DNA of 64,000 nucleotides, taken from contig CDMY01000255.1 of assembly GCA_001179505.1 (NCBI GenBank), positions 62,001-126,000 of the forward strand, read 5' to 3'. The DNA is from Vitrella brassicaformis. Lineage: Eukaryota; Sar; Vitrellaceae. A program made the position numbers and the translations under genes. Shown here piece after piece: positions 35,753-46,579 of this stretch. How positions within the stretch are numbered: the first letter of the stretch is position 1; the number at the start of each line of letters is the position of its first letter. The notes beneath the pieces were generated by a model. It had not been told where the DNA came from and ran no database searches. It saw nothing but the letters and a program-made list of their open reading frames with translations.

Positions 35753-36028
35753 ATGCTGGGTGGCCGCGGTGTGCTGTCGTTGCTTGTGCTTGCCGCCGTC
35801 CTCATCCGTGTGTCTCGTGCGGCCTTGCCCTTTGCTGGCCCGGCGAGCCGCGAGGCCATCCGTCAGGAAGTCATCGGCTCGTCGGACTTCCAAGTCTGTG
35901 CATAGACGAGACACCACACCTCAATTGTTGTGTGTGTCTGTCGTGTGTGTATGTCAGATCAACATTCATCCGCCGGAGGTCACACACGTGCACACCGCAG
36001 CAAATGCATCCATCCACGGGTGTGTGCA

Positions 36029-36060
<32 letters not shown>

Positions 36061-36818
36061 TGTGTGTGTTGTGTTGGTGTGTGTGTTGTGTGTCAGGAGG
36101 ACACGCAGGATGTGCTCGACTCGCTCGACAAGCTGCTGCGGCTGGAAGAAACAGAACGAAGGGCCGACGTACGCACACACACACACAGAACATCCACCAG
36201 AGACACCAACACACTCAGAGACACGGACGGATGGATGGCTGAATGTGTGTGTGTGTGTCAGGAGGAGGATTACGTGAGTGAGAAGCAGCGACTGCTCACA
36301 ACAGAGAAGCAGCGCGTCCGTGACGTCGTCCACGCCGCTTATGAACCCCTCCTCGCCACCATCCCCAAGCCAATCTCGGTCAGTCGGCCGTCACACATTC
36401 ATCGCAATCGACACACGACCATCTCATGAATGCGTGTCTGTCTTGCCGTCAGACGCGCATCACTCGAGTCATGTCCAAGTATGTTTTCCCCCAGCCAAAG
36501 CGTGGCCGCCTGCCCGCACTGAGATTCAGACAGAAGCAGACCAAGGCGGCACGCAAACACCAACAGCCAGACGGCCCAGTGGAGTCGAGCGTCAGGGAGA
36601 CAACAGCCCAGATGAATGCTCCGCCCTCACTCTACGGTGAGGCACACAAACATCCATCCATCCATCCATATGTGTGTTGTGTCGTGTGTGCAGGCAACCG
36701 ACTGACACAGCCTCAGTTTCCACCTGTGCAGCCCGAGAGGTCAGAGGTGCTGATGCTGCCCAACGGTGTGATTGATGGCAAAGGCACGATAAGTGACCCA
36801 GCAGAAGACAAACAATAG
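35753..36818 (+). CDS. small secreted or lumenal basic protein, unknown function
   Basis: Six exons (35753-35893, 35958-35978, 36097-36168, 36262-36378, 36453-36636, 36694-36818), 219 residues; exon 2 is a 21-nt microexon. A clear signal peptide (LSLLVLAAVLIRVSRAALP) opens the protein. The middle is charged and helical (LDKLLRLEETERR; EKQRVRDVVHAAYEPLLATIPKPIS), followed by a Lys/Arg/Gln-rich low-complexity part. Exon 5 contains a block (QQPDGPVESSVRETTAQMNA) that is repeated on the minus strand near 52676-52745. I recognise no family. Unlike most genes here it lacks the TGCGAGCT promoter motif. Confidence 0.65.
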
Positions 36819-36955
36819 ACAGGCAATGGCCACGCACCGACAGACATACATTGGCTTGAAACGATGAGACAAAACAAAGGAGGCCATCAGTATCATCATT
36901 GCTCAAATGGCCATATGCTGCTGGCCTGGAAGTTGGATTATTTACGCCACTTTTC

Positions 36956-36963
36956 AGCTCGCA
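36956..36963. promoter_or_regulatory. AGCTCGCA promoter motif upstream of vacuolar sorting receptor
   Basis: Single copy about 170 bp upstream of the ATG at 37132. Confidence 0.55.
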
Positions 36964-37131
36964 AAGTTTTGCCCTAGGGCTGCCGATTTCGTGAAACCGC
37001 TCTCTCTTCGCGCAAGCCGCGGAGTCAAAACCTGCGAGGAGGCGCATCGTGAAGCACGGGCTGCTTCAGGAGCCGCACACGCAACAAACCAGCGGTTCGC
37101 TTCTTCTGACACTTCTTCTTATCTATTCGCC

Positions 37132-38873
37132 ATGCGGCACGTGTACTCGGCATTGCTCGTGGCAGCCTTGCACGTCTCGTGCATCACGGCGCAGGTGCGC
37201 GTGCTGTCGCCGAAGGACCTGGTTGAGGAGATCCGAGCGACTGGCGTGGAGAATGGCGTCATTCCAGGGACGACAGCCACGTTCGGCGCTCCCTTCTACG
37301 GCGAGGTGGTGCTGGGCCAGCTGCTGTACAACCACTCGGCCACGAGCCACTGTAAGGACGACTACAGCCTGACTGCACCCGTGGAAATAGGGCGAGATGG
37401 AGCCAAGCGGCTGCGCATCTTTCTCGTCGACCGCGGCGAGTGTAAGCATACACACACACGGTTCCATTAGTGTACCAATGTGTCAATGCGTCATCTTATC
37501 AAAGGTACCTTCGTGACCAAAGTGAAAGTGGCGGAGGACAAGGACGCCGGTGCTGTCATTGTGGTCGACTCGAAGAACTCGACTCTCACACGTGAGGACA
37601 TCGAGCACATCATCATGGCGGACGATGGCTGGGGCACCAAGATCAAGATCCCGTCGATTCTCCTTACCCATGCCGACGGCCAGCGGCTGATCGACGCTGT
37701 GGTGCATGCCCAGGAGGCCGGGAACAAGGACGAGCAGGCGGTGTTTGCTGAGCTGGAGTGGAACATCCCTCAGAAGGATGTGGTGGCCGTGGACTTCTGG
37801 ACCGACGCCGCCAACGAGCAGGGCACCCGATTCCTGGTGGACTACTCCAAGGACGCCGAGACCCTCAAGGGCCATCTGCGCTTCTCGCCCCACTACCACA
37901 TTTTCTCTCTGCCTGTCGACTACAACGACCTGTGCAAGGACAGGAACACCGCCAAGTTCTGTGCCGACGACCCTGACGGCCCCGGGGACATCACAGGTCA
38001 CGATGTGGTGCTGGAGGACCTCCGGCAGCTGTGTCTGTTCTCCGTGACGGCCGAGGAGAATGTCGACGGCATGAAGGACAGCCGGTACTCCAAGACCTTC
38101 TGGGACTACATCGACCGCTTCGCCAAGGAGTGCCCCATCGTCGACAAAGCCGCGGCCAGACCGCCCAAGGGCGTCAGCCCAGACGAGTACCGATTCGGCG
38201 AGAAGTGCTCCTTGCGCATCCTGCGGGGGCTGATTCCAAAGAAGATGCACGACTTCGAGACCTGCGTTAACGGGCCGGATGGGCTGAAGCTGCTGGAGGA
38301 GGAGAGGGCGAACATGGCGTGGAGCGTGCTGGCACTCAGAATCAACGGATGGAGGTGAGTGGGCGGAAAGGGGAGGAAAGGACGCAGCATGCCGATGTGT
38401 CTGTCTGGGTGCTGGTTCTCTGTCTGTCCGTTCGTCAGGTTTAGCGGCACGCTTGAGCGCAACTTGGTGACCAAGGCGGTCTGTTCAGGCTTTATTGAAC
38501 CACCGGCACCATGCAAAACACTACTCAAGTGAGGACACAGCACGCGCACGGAGAGGGAGGGAGGGAGAGAGAGCATACCAACATGTCCCTCTGATACGAT
38601 GGGTGCATCCACAGGGAGATGGAGGGCTCTCTGTCCAAGGTGACGGTCAACAAGGGTGTGGGTGCGGGTACCGTGACGCTGATCCTGCTCATGCTGGTGG
38701 TCATCGTCGCCATCGCCTTCTACTTCTACCAGTCGTATCTGCGCAAGAGCGTGCGTACGGCTCTGCGTGAGGAGGTGATGCTGGAGGTCAAGACGCAGAT
38801 GCAGGACTACCACCCCCTCGAAGAGGACGCCATTCCTGAACAGCACCGGGAGTCGAGGCCACTCGTCAGTTAG
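37132..38873 (+). CDS. vacuolar sorting receptor (PA domain, type I membrane protein)
   Basis: Four exons (37132-37441, 37505-38354, 38439-38528, 38615-38873), 502 residues. A signal peptide (YSALLVAALHVSCITA) is followed by a protease-associated domain with the ECTFVTKVKVAEDKDAGAVIVVD core. The plant VSR central region comes next (VDFWTDAANEQG; FSPHYHIF; DVVLEDLRQLC; FWDYIDRFAKECP; FSGTLERNLVTKAVCSGF). One membrane helix (TLILLMLVVIVAIAFYFY) and a cytosolic tail with YHPLEED follow; this corresponds to the YMPL adaptor-binding signal of plant receptors. The EGF-like repeats that precede the helix in plants are absent. It should carry soluble cargo from Golgi to vacuole or endolysosome. Confidence 0.9.
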
Positions 38874-39983
38874 CTGCCGGTCGTCGCGGTGGCCTGTGTC
38901 TGTGTGTCGCTCGTTTTGGCGTGCGGTCTGTTTTTTGGCCACCCAGCTGATGCATCTTTCTCGTGTCGGTCGGTCGGTGTCACTAAGTCACTCGCGGCGT
39001 TGTAGGGGGCGGGCTGCACGTCGCGTGTGAGGGCGTTGTGGCTTCCTAAAGCTAGCTGTATTTGTGCGATACACGGGTAGGTAGGTCAGGTACATGTGTG
39101 TGTGTATGTGGGCAGAGAGACCAGGAAGGAAGGAGCCTTCTGTCGTTCCAACACGACGCAGAAAGAGTTTATCCATCCCCTTGTGTTCGTTAGACACCCA
39201 GCAGCAAGCTCCCTCTTTGGTTTTTGAAGCGGTGTCGGTCGTCATTCCACTGTCTATTATTTTTGCGCTGGTGTGTCTTGAGACAAACGTGGCCGTCAGG
39301 TTTTCCACGCCGACGGGCTGTGGGGATGGACGGATGCGTGTGAGGACTTGTTTATTTACTGCATGTGTGTGTATACATACGTTCATTTACTGCATGTGTG
39401 TGTATACATACGACAACCAGCGATAGCATCCGTGTCTCTGTATATTTTTGGCCTGTCTGGCTTCCTTCCTTTCTCGTGTATGTGCTGCCTTCCCCCCACC
39501 CCCCCCCAGCTCGGCTCAGCCCGAATGGCGCATGCACCAACCCATCATCACTGACGAGTGAGTGTGCGAAGTGTGCTGCCTGCCTCAGGACCCCGCCTTG
39601 CCTCCCTGTCGGCAGCAGCGTATTTTGCGTGTGTGTGTGTGCGGATGCGCGTCCGTGTACAGTCAGCCCGCCCCACCCACCCCCTACTAGCTAGCCTTTC
39701 CTGTGGTGATGGAATCAGCCTCACTTTTTTCCCCGTCCGCCGCGTGACACCTGTGCGTGAATTCGCGTGTTTTGACCTGTCTGCGTGTGTGTGCCCGTGA
39801 CCTACTGCATGTATGTGCCCGTCATATCTAATCCATGTTTTCATGCCCCTTGCGAGGTCACGTCAATCAAGCACTAACATTGCAACGAATGCACCAGTCA
39901 CCCGTCCCCATCAAGTGTGAGGCAGCGCAGCTAATCAACAGCAGCAGCTACATGGTCGGACCGCTCCCTGCTCATCACCGGCC
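38874..39983. other. convergent intergenic region
   Basis: Between the VSR stop and the PP2C stop. Holds a roughly 30-bp direct tandem repeat (about 39354-39413, ending TGTGTGTATACATACG) and otherwise no gene. Confidence 0.5.
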
Positions 39984-41944
39984 TCAGCTGGTGGATGAGG
40001 GCTGGGGCTGCTCCTCTGACACCTGCTGCGTCACCTGGCGACCATCCCCAGAAATTTGCTTTGCCGCTGCCTCCTGGGAGGGCTGAATGTCATCAAGAAA
40101 GATTGTCACCGCCGTGAGATTGTCCTGACGACACACACACACACACACACACACGGGTCCAGCCAGGGATCACAGGGAAGAAAGGATGCCTGCTGTGTTC
40201 GTACCTCGCTGCCCTTTTGGTATGCCTTCATGACGACCGCCGATGCAGCTTCCTTGGGATTGCCATCGTGCTCAGACACCATATCGATCACGGCCTGATG
40301 GACGAACAGACACACACACGACAAAGGCCTCCCTCGCTTCCTGGCCGTATGTCGACCGTCCTGTGTTGTCATTGAGACTTGCCTGGTCCGACAGCACGTC
40401 CCAGACGCCGTCGCACGCCATGAAGATGACACGATGCCTGGCGTCTAGGGGCACAGTGCAGATCTCGGGGGTGACAATCACCAGGCCCTCGTCCTTCAAC
40501 TCCTTGTCGCCAAACGCACGGGACACTGCCCACACACACACATACAGACAGGAGCAAAGTGATGAGGCTGGCGGCATTGTGATGTAGTATGATGCATTGC
40601 CGACCTGCGAGGGCTATGGGTTGCTTCTCGGTCGCCCCTCCATACTGGCAGGTGCTCAGCTTGATGCGCTTCACCCGGGCCTGCCATCCATCCATCCATC
40701 CATGGACGCACCAAGCAATCGAATGTCCACGCATTCCACAATCACAGACGTGAGCCTTTCTCACCTCGTAGTCCGAGTTTGCGACTCGATAGACTCCACC
40801 CGCCTTGAAGATGCGGCCTCTTCAAATAGGCGCCCCACAAGACAACCGACGAATCCAGCCAGCCATTCATGAGCGTGGTGTGAAAACCGTTCCGGCTGTG
40901 TGCATGTCATGTACCCGATACATACCCTGCCTTCTCGATGCGCGTACGTTCATCAGGCCTGTTGGGCTTGTGATCCTCCGTCAGACGCTCCGCCACCTGA
41001 TCATACCATACCAGATCAGACAGAGAAAACGCACGTTTCCTCCACTCGTGTCAATCTGCCTGCCTACGCTATGGCACTGCACACACGTACCATTTTGCCC
41101 TCATCGTTTTTCCTGCCCGCCACAGCCCTCGAGTCGCCCACAAACGCCACATAGACCTTGTTTCCCAGCACGAGCGTCAGCACAGCCGTGCAGCCGTCCC
41201 TGTTCAGCCGATACTTCTGCAGGAAAGCCACGTCCGTCGAGTGGAAGGCGCGCCGAAAACTCTCATGTATCCTCCTGTCCTGCGAGATCTCGTCACTGTC
41301 GCTTGTGGCGGCTGACGGGGCCACTGGGGTGCCGTTTGACGCGTCTGTGTTTGCCGGTGGGGGAGCAGAGGCTGAGTCAGATGGGGCAGGGTGAGAGGGT
41401 TTGGAGGGTGTGTCGGTCTTGAGCAGCTCCTTCATGATCCGCAGCGGTAGCTCCTTGGCACAGAATTCCGATGCGAGAGTGCCGCAGTGGCCGTCGAACA
41501 AGCAGTACAGTGCACCTGACGGGCAGACAGACCGACCGACCGACCGAAAGGCAAGACAGAGCTGATTGAAGCTGTCACCTTCCGCAGCCACTTACCCGGA
41601 TTCATCGTCAAGCCGCTGTTGGCCAGTGCTTCCGCCAGCTGGTTATCTTGACAGAAAGTCCTCAGATCCCCGATCAGCACGTGTCTGTCCTCCTGCTTCG
41701 GCCGCCTGCCCTGCATGAAGCGTGCATCAGCCGTCAGCCGAACCAAAGGAGGGTCCTGCTGCGCGGCGGACTCTTGAGGAGTTGCGACGAGCTCGTACTG
41801 CTGCGTGGCATCGTTGAATCCATACCAGGCATTGGTTTGTGTGCTGAAGTAGAGAGCCGACGGAGTGTGGAAGAGCCATCCTTCCGCCGCCTGCACCCAC
41901 TCGGATGCGGCGAGGCTCGGATCTACAGTGTTGCTGTCTGCCAT
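39984..41944 (-). CDS. PP2C-type (PPM) Ser/Thr protein phosphatase
   Basis: Eight exons (41944-41596, 41515-41091, 40996-40931, 40803-40765, 40680-40605, 40525-40383, 40294-40205, 40124-39984) give 442 residues. The N-terminal 60 residues (WLFHTPSALYFSTQTNAWYGF) resemble an aromatic-rich OCRE/WW-like module. The PP2C core has RRPKQEDRH, the metal-binding CLFDGHCG, GCTAVLTLVL, VAFVGDSRAV, LTEDHKPNRPDERTRIEKAGG, VSRAFGD, ACDGVWDVLSD and the final DNLTAV aspartate. Metal ligands are present; FDGHCG replaces the usual FDGHGG. Two introns begin with GC: CAG|GCAAGT after 40383 and probably AAG|GCAGGG after 40931, both required to restore conserved sequence. It is divergent from the His-rich repeat gene. 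Confidence 0.92.
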
Positions 41945-41985
41945 CCTGTTTCTTGATCTTTCTTGTTCGCTCGCCGCTTCGCACC

Positions 41986-41993
41986 TGCGAGCT
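41986..41993. promoter_or_regulatory. TGCGAGCT motif, PP2C/His-rich gene divergent promoter
   Basis: Single copy between start codons at 41944 (minus) and 42113 (plus). Confidence 0.6.
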
Positions 41994-42112
41994 TGGCGCA
42001 CAGACCCTTTTTTCCCGATCTGCTTATTCCTTCGGCCCCATCGGGCGGAAAAGGCACTGGAATCAGCATACTCTCTTCTGCTTATCGTCCCTGAGGCTCA
42101 AGTATCAAAGCA

Positions 42113-44435
42113 ATGGCTCAAGATCCGTGGCGCACATACCCCCAGCCCTACGGCTCTGCAGTTCCTGCCTCCATGCCACCTCCCGATACTGCAGGCAGAT
42201 TCTTCGCCTCATCCATGCATCCACACACGCTGGGACACACGCGGGGGCTTTGGTTGTGTTGTGTGGCTTTTGCAGGGACGGACTCAGCTCACGGCAGCAC
42301 CATGGGCAAGCGCCACTATGGGGTCGGCACGTACACGAGCGGCATGATTCACAAGGGGCTCGAGACGGCAAACACCCGCCAGAATCTCCAGAACTACTTC
42401 GGAAAGGGCAAGAGGCAGGTTCCGTATCATCTGGCCGCGGGGCAGGTGGACACGACGAGAGTGCTGCCCGTGGAGCGCCCCAAGGGCCATGAGCAGCCCT
42501 TCCTCGGCAGCCAGAATGTGCAGTGGACGCTCACAACACCCGACAATACGTGCACCAGGCAGAAGACCATCGCTAAGTTTGACGAGCGCAAGTACGAGCA
42601 GGCCACCAAGAAGCATCCACGATGCCCCTACCCTCCCTACAACGTGAGCTATCCCTGCATTGCAAGAAAGCCACTTCTTCCCCTTTTCCTCCCATCAGGT
42701 GGTCCCTGCTGGCGCCGATTTCACGACGACTGCTCACAAGCTGCATGCCAGCATCGCCCCCAAGGCCAACTGGGCATTGAGTGCAACCGGCGAGCCGCGA
42801 GAGGTGCGGCCTCCCTTGGACCCCGTCGCACAGGGGGAGGAGACCCGCGTGACGTTCAAGGACGACAAGTGCAGCAATAGCCCCCACGGCAACGAGAAGG
42901 CCATGGGCATGACAGGCTACATGGACCCCGCCACGATGAAGCGACAGCGCGGGCCAGAAATGGAGAACACTAACACCATGTCCGGCTACCCTTCTGTCCC
43001 TGCTGGCATGTACGGCTACCGTGATCAGGTCCTCCGCATGCAGGACACTCGGGTATGTAACCGACGGGCGGCAGGTTCTTCTCTTCCCTGCGTGTCGATT
43101 GATCGATTCTTGCGTGAATCAGGTTGGCGACACGATGCGCCGCCCCAGCGGCTGTCCGCCCCAGCTGGAGTTCAAGGACACCAAGCAGGACCTCGGCACC
43201 ATGGAGCAGCTCGGCTACACGCTCCCGCCAGACACACAGATGCACTACCACCAGCACGCCCCTCGTTACGACCAGACGCCCCAGCGGCCTGGCTATGGCA
43301 CTGGCGGCCGCGGCTTCCCGGCAGGCATGTACGGATTTCGCGAGAAGATCTACACCGCCCAAGACACAAATGTGCGTGAGTGATACAGGGCATGGAAACG
43401 GGGAGACATACCATACACGGATTTCCCTTCCTTGTGTCGTGTCAGGTTGGCAATTGTATGTACCATCGCGGCCCTTCGGAGCCTCTCGATCACCACCAGC
43501 ACCACCATGAGCATCATCACCATCAGCAGAACCATCAGCAACAGCCGTATGTCCACCCTGTCCAGGAGACCCACCATGAGCACCACCACGAGCACCAGCA
43601 CCAGCACCAGCATCTCCATCCCCAGGAGACCGCCGTCATGCAGACCATCCATGAGCATCAAGAGGCCCCGCCTGCCGTCGAGACGGCCACAGGCACAGGG
43701 GGTGGCTACGCCTCCATCGGCCAGGCCAACAACATCAAGACCAACCAGCTGCCTCCCCGCCCCCAGACAGCCATCGGCACCGAGTACAAGCACCATCCCG
43801 GCATGGCCCCCGCGGGCATCGCGATTCACTCCGGCCACACGAAGGACTTCATCGCGCCGTCGGCCCACGTGATCAAGGGCTTCAACCGCTTCAACACCAG
43901 AGACAGCATGATGGGCTACTTTGGCCGCGGCAAACGGGGCGGCGACCCGATGGAGTGCTACATGCCGGAGGTGGTGCACATCCCCGACTACCCGCCCGGA
44001 GAATGGAAGCCCGTGGAAGCACCCAGCAAGGAAAACGCATACCGATTCAGGGCAAGGCAGAGACACAAAGATGCAGGCGAAGAGACACCTGCGAATGATG
44101 TGTTCCTTTTGTCTCACTCTCAGCCTGCCGGCATCGTTGCTCGTCGCGACAACATCGATGAGTGCATCCGCCCTACCGTCGGCCTTCATGCAGGTCAGCC
44201 AGCCCCCTGTGCTCTCCTTGGTGTCTTACGTGCATGTCTCATGATTGAATCCATTGCAGGCAGCATCACCCAGACGTCTCCCTATGCGTATGCGTCCATC
44301 CACGGCGACCCGTCTTGGGGCCAGAACAAGCAGAGCGGCAAGGCACGGACCACTGGGTACGGCGGCTGTGCGGGCCTTGCAAGCATGCCCATGCCTCCTG
44401 AGGCCGCACAGGGACGACCCCCTCAGGACGACTGA
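42113..44435 (+). CDS. repeat protein with PAGMYG and YFGxGKR motifs and a His-rich segment
   Basis: Exons about 42113-42194, 42276-42643, 42699-43052, 43123-43371, 43446-44051, 44124-44193 and 44260-44435. Two of the introns (42195-42275 and 44052-44123) start with GC and are stop-free multiples of three, so they could also be retained. Internal repeats: QNYFGKGKRQVPYH and MGYFGRGKRGGDP; SVPAGMYGYRDQVLRMQDTR and GFPAGMYGFREKIYTAQDTN. After residue 350 comes a long His/Gln/Glu-rich run. No membrane segments or signal peptide. The repeats and Pro/Gly content suggest a structural, perhaps cytoskeletal, protein, but I do not recognise the family. Confidence 0.75.
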
Positions 44436-44928
44436 AGAGGCATACGCAGACAGGAAGCAGACGTAGTATAGATGATTACAGTAGTGGGTTTTGTACCCGT
44501 GTTGTGTCGCGCATGCTGGCTGCCGAAATGAGGCGCTGGCTCGGTTATTACTCGTCAACAGAGTAGATAGCACACACAGACCTGCTGGCAAAGACCGGCG
44601 AGTAGTTTTGGTGCAGTGGGAAGGAGAGACAGCAACTTCACTATCGGACGGACTGACAGGAACGCATTCATCATCATTAAACCGATTCAATAGAGATGTC
44701 TGTCTGTTCCTGTGCCATGTGCCAGCGTCTGGCCGGCACTGTGCTGATTGACGGATGGTCCCATACACAGACAAATACCCACAAATCACATACCAAACAC
44801 GCCAAGACGTCCCAATCCCGACCCATCAATCACAATCACCTCACGAAGAAAGAACTACAAACTCGCTGCACTCATCCCGCTATGCCTGCACGCCTCCCAG
44901 CCAGTGGCAACTGAACCTGCCGCTGTCA
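44436..44928. other. convergent 3' region
   Basis: 3' UTR space of the His-rich repeat gene (plus) and distal 3' UTR of the selenoprotein gene (minus). No separate gene seen. Confidence 0.55.
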
Positions 44929-45005
44929 CTTTTCGCTCTGCCCTCCCTATCAGCCGCACCACTGCCTCGGGTGTTTTCAGCCGACAAGTCATTCGCGAGC
45001 AAAAG
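44929..45005 (-). promoter_or_regulatory. SECIS element in the 3' UTR of the deiodinase-like gene
   Basis: On the minus strand, 62 nt after the stop codon. Lower helix CTTTTGCTC (45005-44997) pairs with GAGC(G)AAAAG (44938-44929), with one bulged G. An internal loop leads to the quartet ATGA (44992-44989) opposite TGAT (44952-44949). The upper helix has several G-U pairs and one G-G mismatch, and the apical loop opens with AAAA (44977-44974). Spacing from ATGA to AAAA is 11 nt, the canonical SECIS value. Together with the upstream in-frame TGA this is strong evidence for selenocysteine insertion. Confidence 0.85.
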
Positions 45006-45067
45006 TCGTACAGCACAAGGGCCAAGCTGCCACTGGCGACGTCTCCACCTCCCTCCCCAATGGTAGG

Positions 45068-46236
45068 CTAGTTGTCTTTCTCTCCCTCCCCCTTGCCAGC
45101 TTGCTGTTCAGCATCAGTTTCCTCGGTCACGGGCTCCCCGAAGCGGCGCTGCAGGAAGCGACGGAGCTCCATCGGATCGTAGAACTGATACACACACACA
45201 CACACAGACGGGGAGGATATTGCAAGTGTGTGTAGGTGGATGGGTGTGGTGCGATCCTTGGCTCACCCATGGTCCGATGCCGCCCTGGTAGGTGATGATG
45301 CCCTGCTCGACCACGTAGAGGCGCAGTGGCGACGCCTCGTAGGCACGCACCACCTCATTAGATATCTCGTCAACTGACCAACCAACCAGGCATACACATG
45401 GGCACACAGAAAAGACATGCACATCATCCGCGGCCTCACCTGCCGTGGCCGAGTCGCCCACAGCGTTCCACAGCTCCTCTGAGTCGAGAGGCACCTCGCC
45501 GTCGTGCTGGCAATCTGCACTGCCGCCCCCAGCCACCGATGCCTTGTTGGTCACCTGGCCGGCCATCTCAGGATGCACTCGGTACCGGTCAGTGAAGATG
45601 CGGGCGAGCTTGAGGCGGTCGCACATCGCCGTGGGCTGGCTGAAGTGGATGTTGTCGCGGTAGTTCTCGGCAGACGGCCACCCTGGCTCGGGGAAGACCT
45701 CCCTCACGTAGATGAAGACATAACGAACCCGCCCACAGAACTCCTGGGTCACGATCTCCATGACCTGAATGGACACAACATGACAAACACATGTGCATGT
45801 GTGTCAGCGACGTGTGTGTGGCTGAGCACCGGTCCCCAGGCTCGGCTTGGTGGTCAGGTGACACTTCCGAAGTTGAGGACCACGGGCATGGCCGTATCAA
45901 AGAAGGCCGACAGGTTGGTCAGGCGGCCATCCTGCAGCCGCACAGGGCCGTCGGGCGCCGGCAGCCCCACCTGAATCTTGGACATGAAGCCATCCTCCAG
46001 CTGCGGAAAGACCGCATGCAAAATCTCCTGAGTCACCTGCCGAGTACACACACGCAGAAACGCACACAAAGCAATGATCACAGAGGTGCCTTGCGGTCGC
46101 CTCCTTGTCATCCCGTCCTTACTCCTTCTGTTTGGCCCATCTCCTGGGCTTTTTCGAGTGCTATGACATCTCGCTCCGGCAGATTCTTGGCATTGAGGCG
46201 GTGAACCGCCACCGGGGAGTCGCTCTCAGACGACAT
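45068..46236 (-). CDS. iodothyronine deiodinase-family selenoprotein (Sec encoded by TGA)
   Basis: Five exons (46236-46123, 46036-45830, 45764-45440, 45373-45267, 45184-45068), 289 residues including selenocysteine at residue 99. The active site reads VVLNFGSVT-U-PP, matching deiodinase LNFGSCTUPP. The TGA is at 45856-45854, and the exon stays open past it to a GTGCTC donor. Exactly 18 residues later VRYVFIYVREVFPEPGW aligns with the deiodinase FLIIYIEEAHPSDGW strand, although the conserved His is Phe here. The C-terminus (LYVVEQGIITYQGGIGPW, then FYDPMELRRFLQ) matches the family end. No signal anchor is evident, so it is probably soluble. A thioredoxin-fold redox or dehalogenase role is expected; thyroid hormone need not be the substrate. 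A SECIS lies downstream. Confidence 0.9.
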
Positions 46237-46258
46237 TGCCCCACCTTTCTCGAGCGCC

Positions 46259-46266
46259 TGCGAGCT
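46259..46266. promoter_or_regulatory. TGCGAGCT motif, selenoprotein/unknown-gene divergent promoter
   Basis: Single copy 23 bp upstream of the selenoprotein ATG (46236, minus) and within the spacer to the plus-strand gene starting at 46580. Confidence 0.6.
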
Positions 46267-46579
46267 CAGCTGCAAACTCAGAGCGCAGAGCGATTTGGTG
46301 CTGCCCCGATCCTTCCGCTCTGAGTCATCCCCCTATGTGCTGGCGCGATTCAGCCAGGGAAATCATCCATCCGCTACATCTGAGCAGCTCCGCAGTTCAG
46401 TAGCCAGAGTGCCATCCAAGGACCGTTGACCGCATCACACAGGTAGAGCGGAACGGAGAAGGAAGGCCATCGCCAGAAACTGACGATTGATTCATGGAAT
46501 TCCCTGCGCAGATGTGTGTGACGTGGCTTCGGAGCTGGAAATATCATGGCCGTGGAGTAAGTGGCCGTGGAGCAAGAGC

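Noticed and set aside
45854-45856. Reading the TGA as a true stop, or the gene as a pseudogene
   Set aside because: Conserved sequence on both sides at correct spacing, intact splice phases throughout, and a SECIS downstream argue for selenocysteine.
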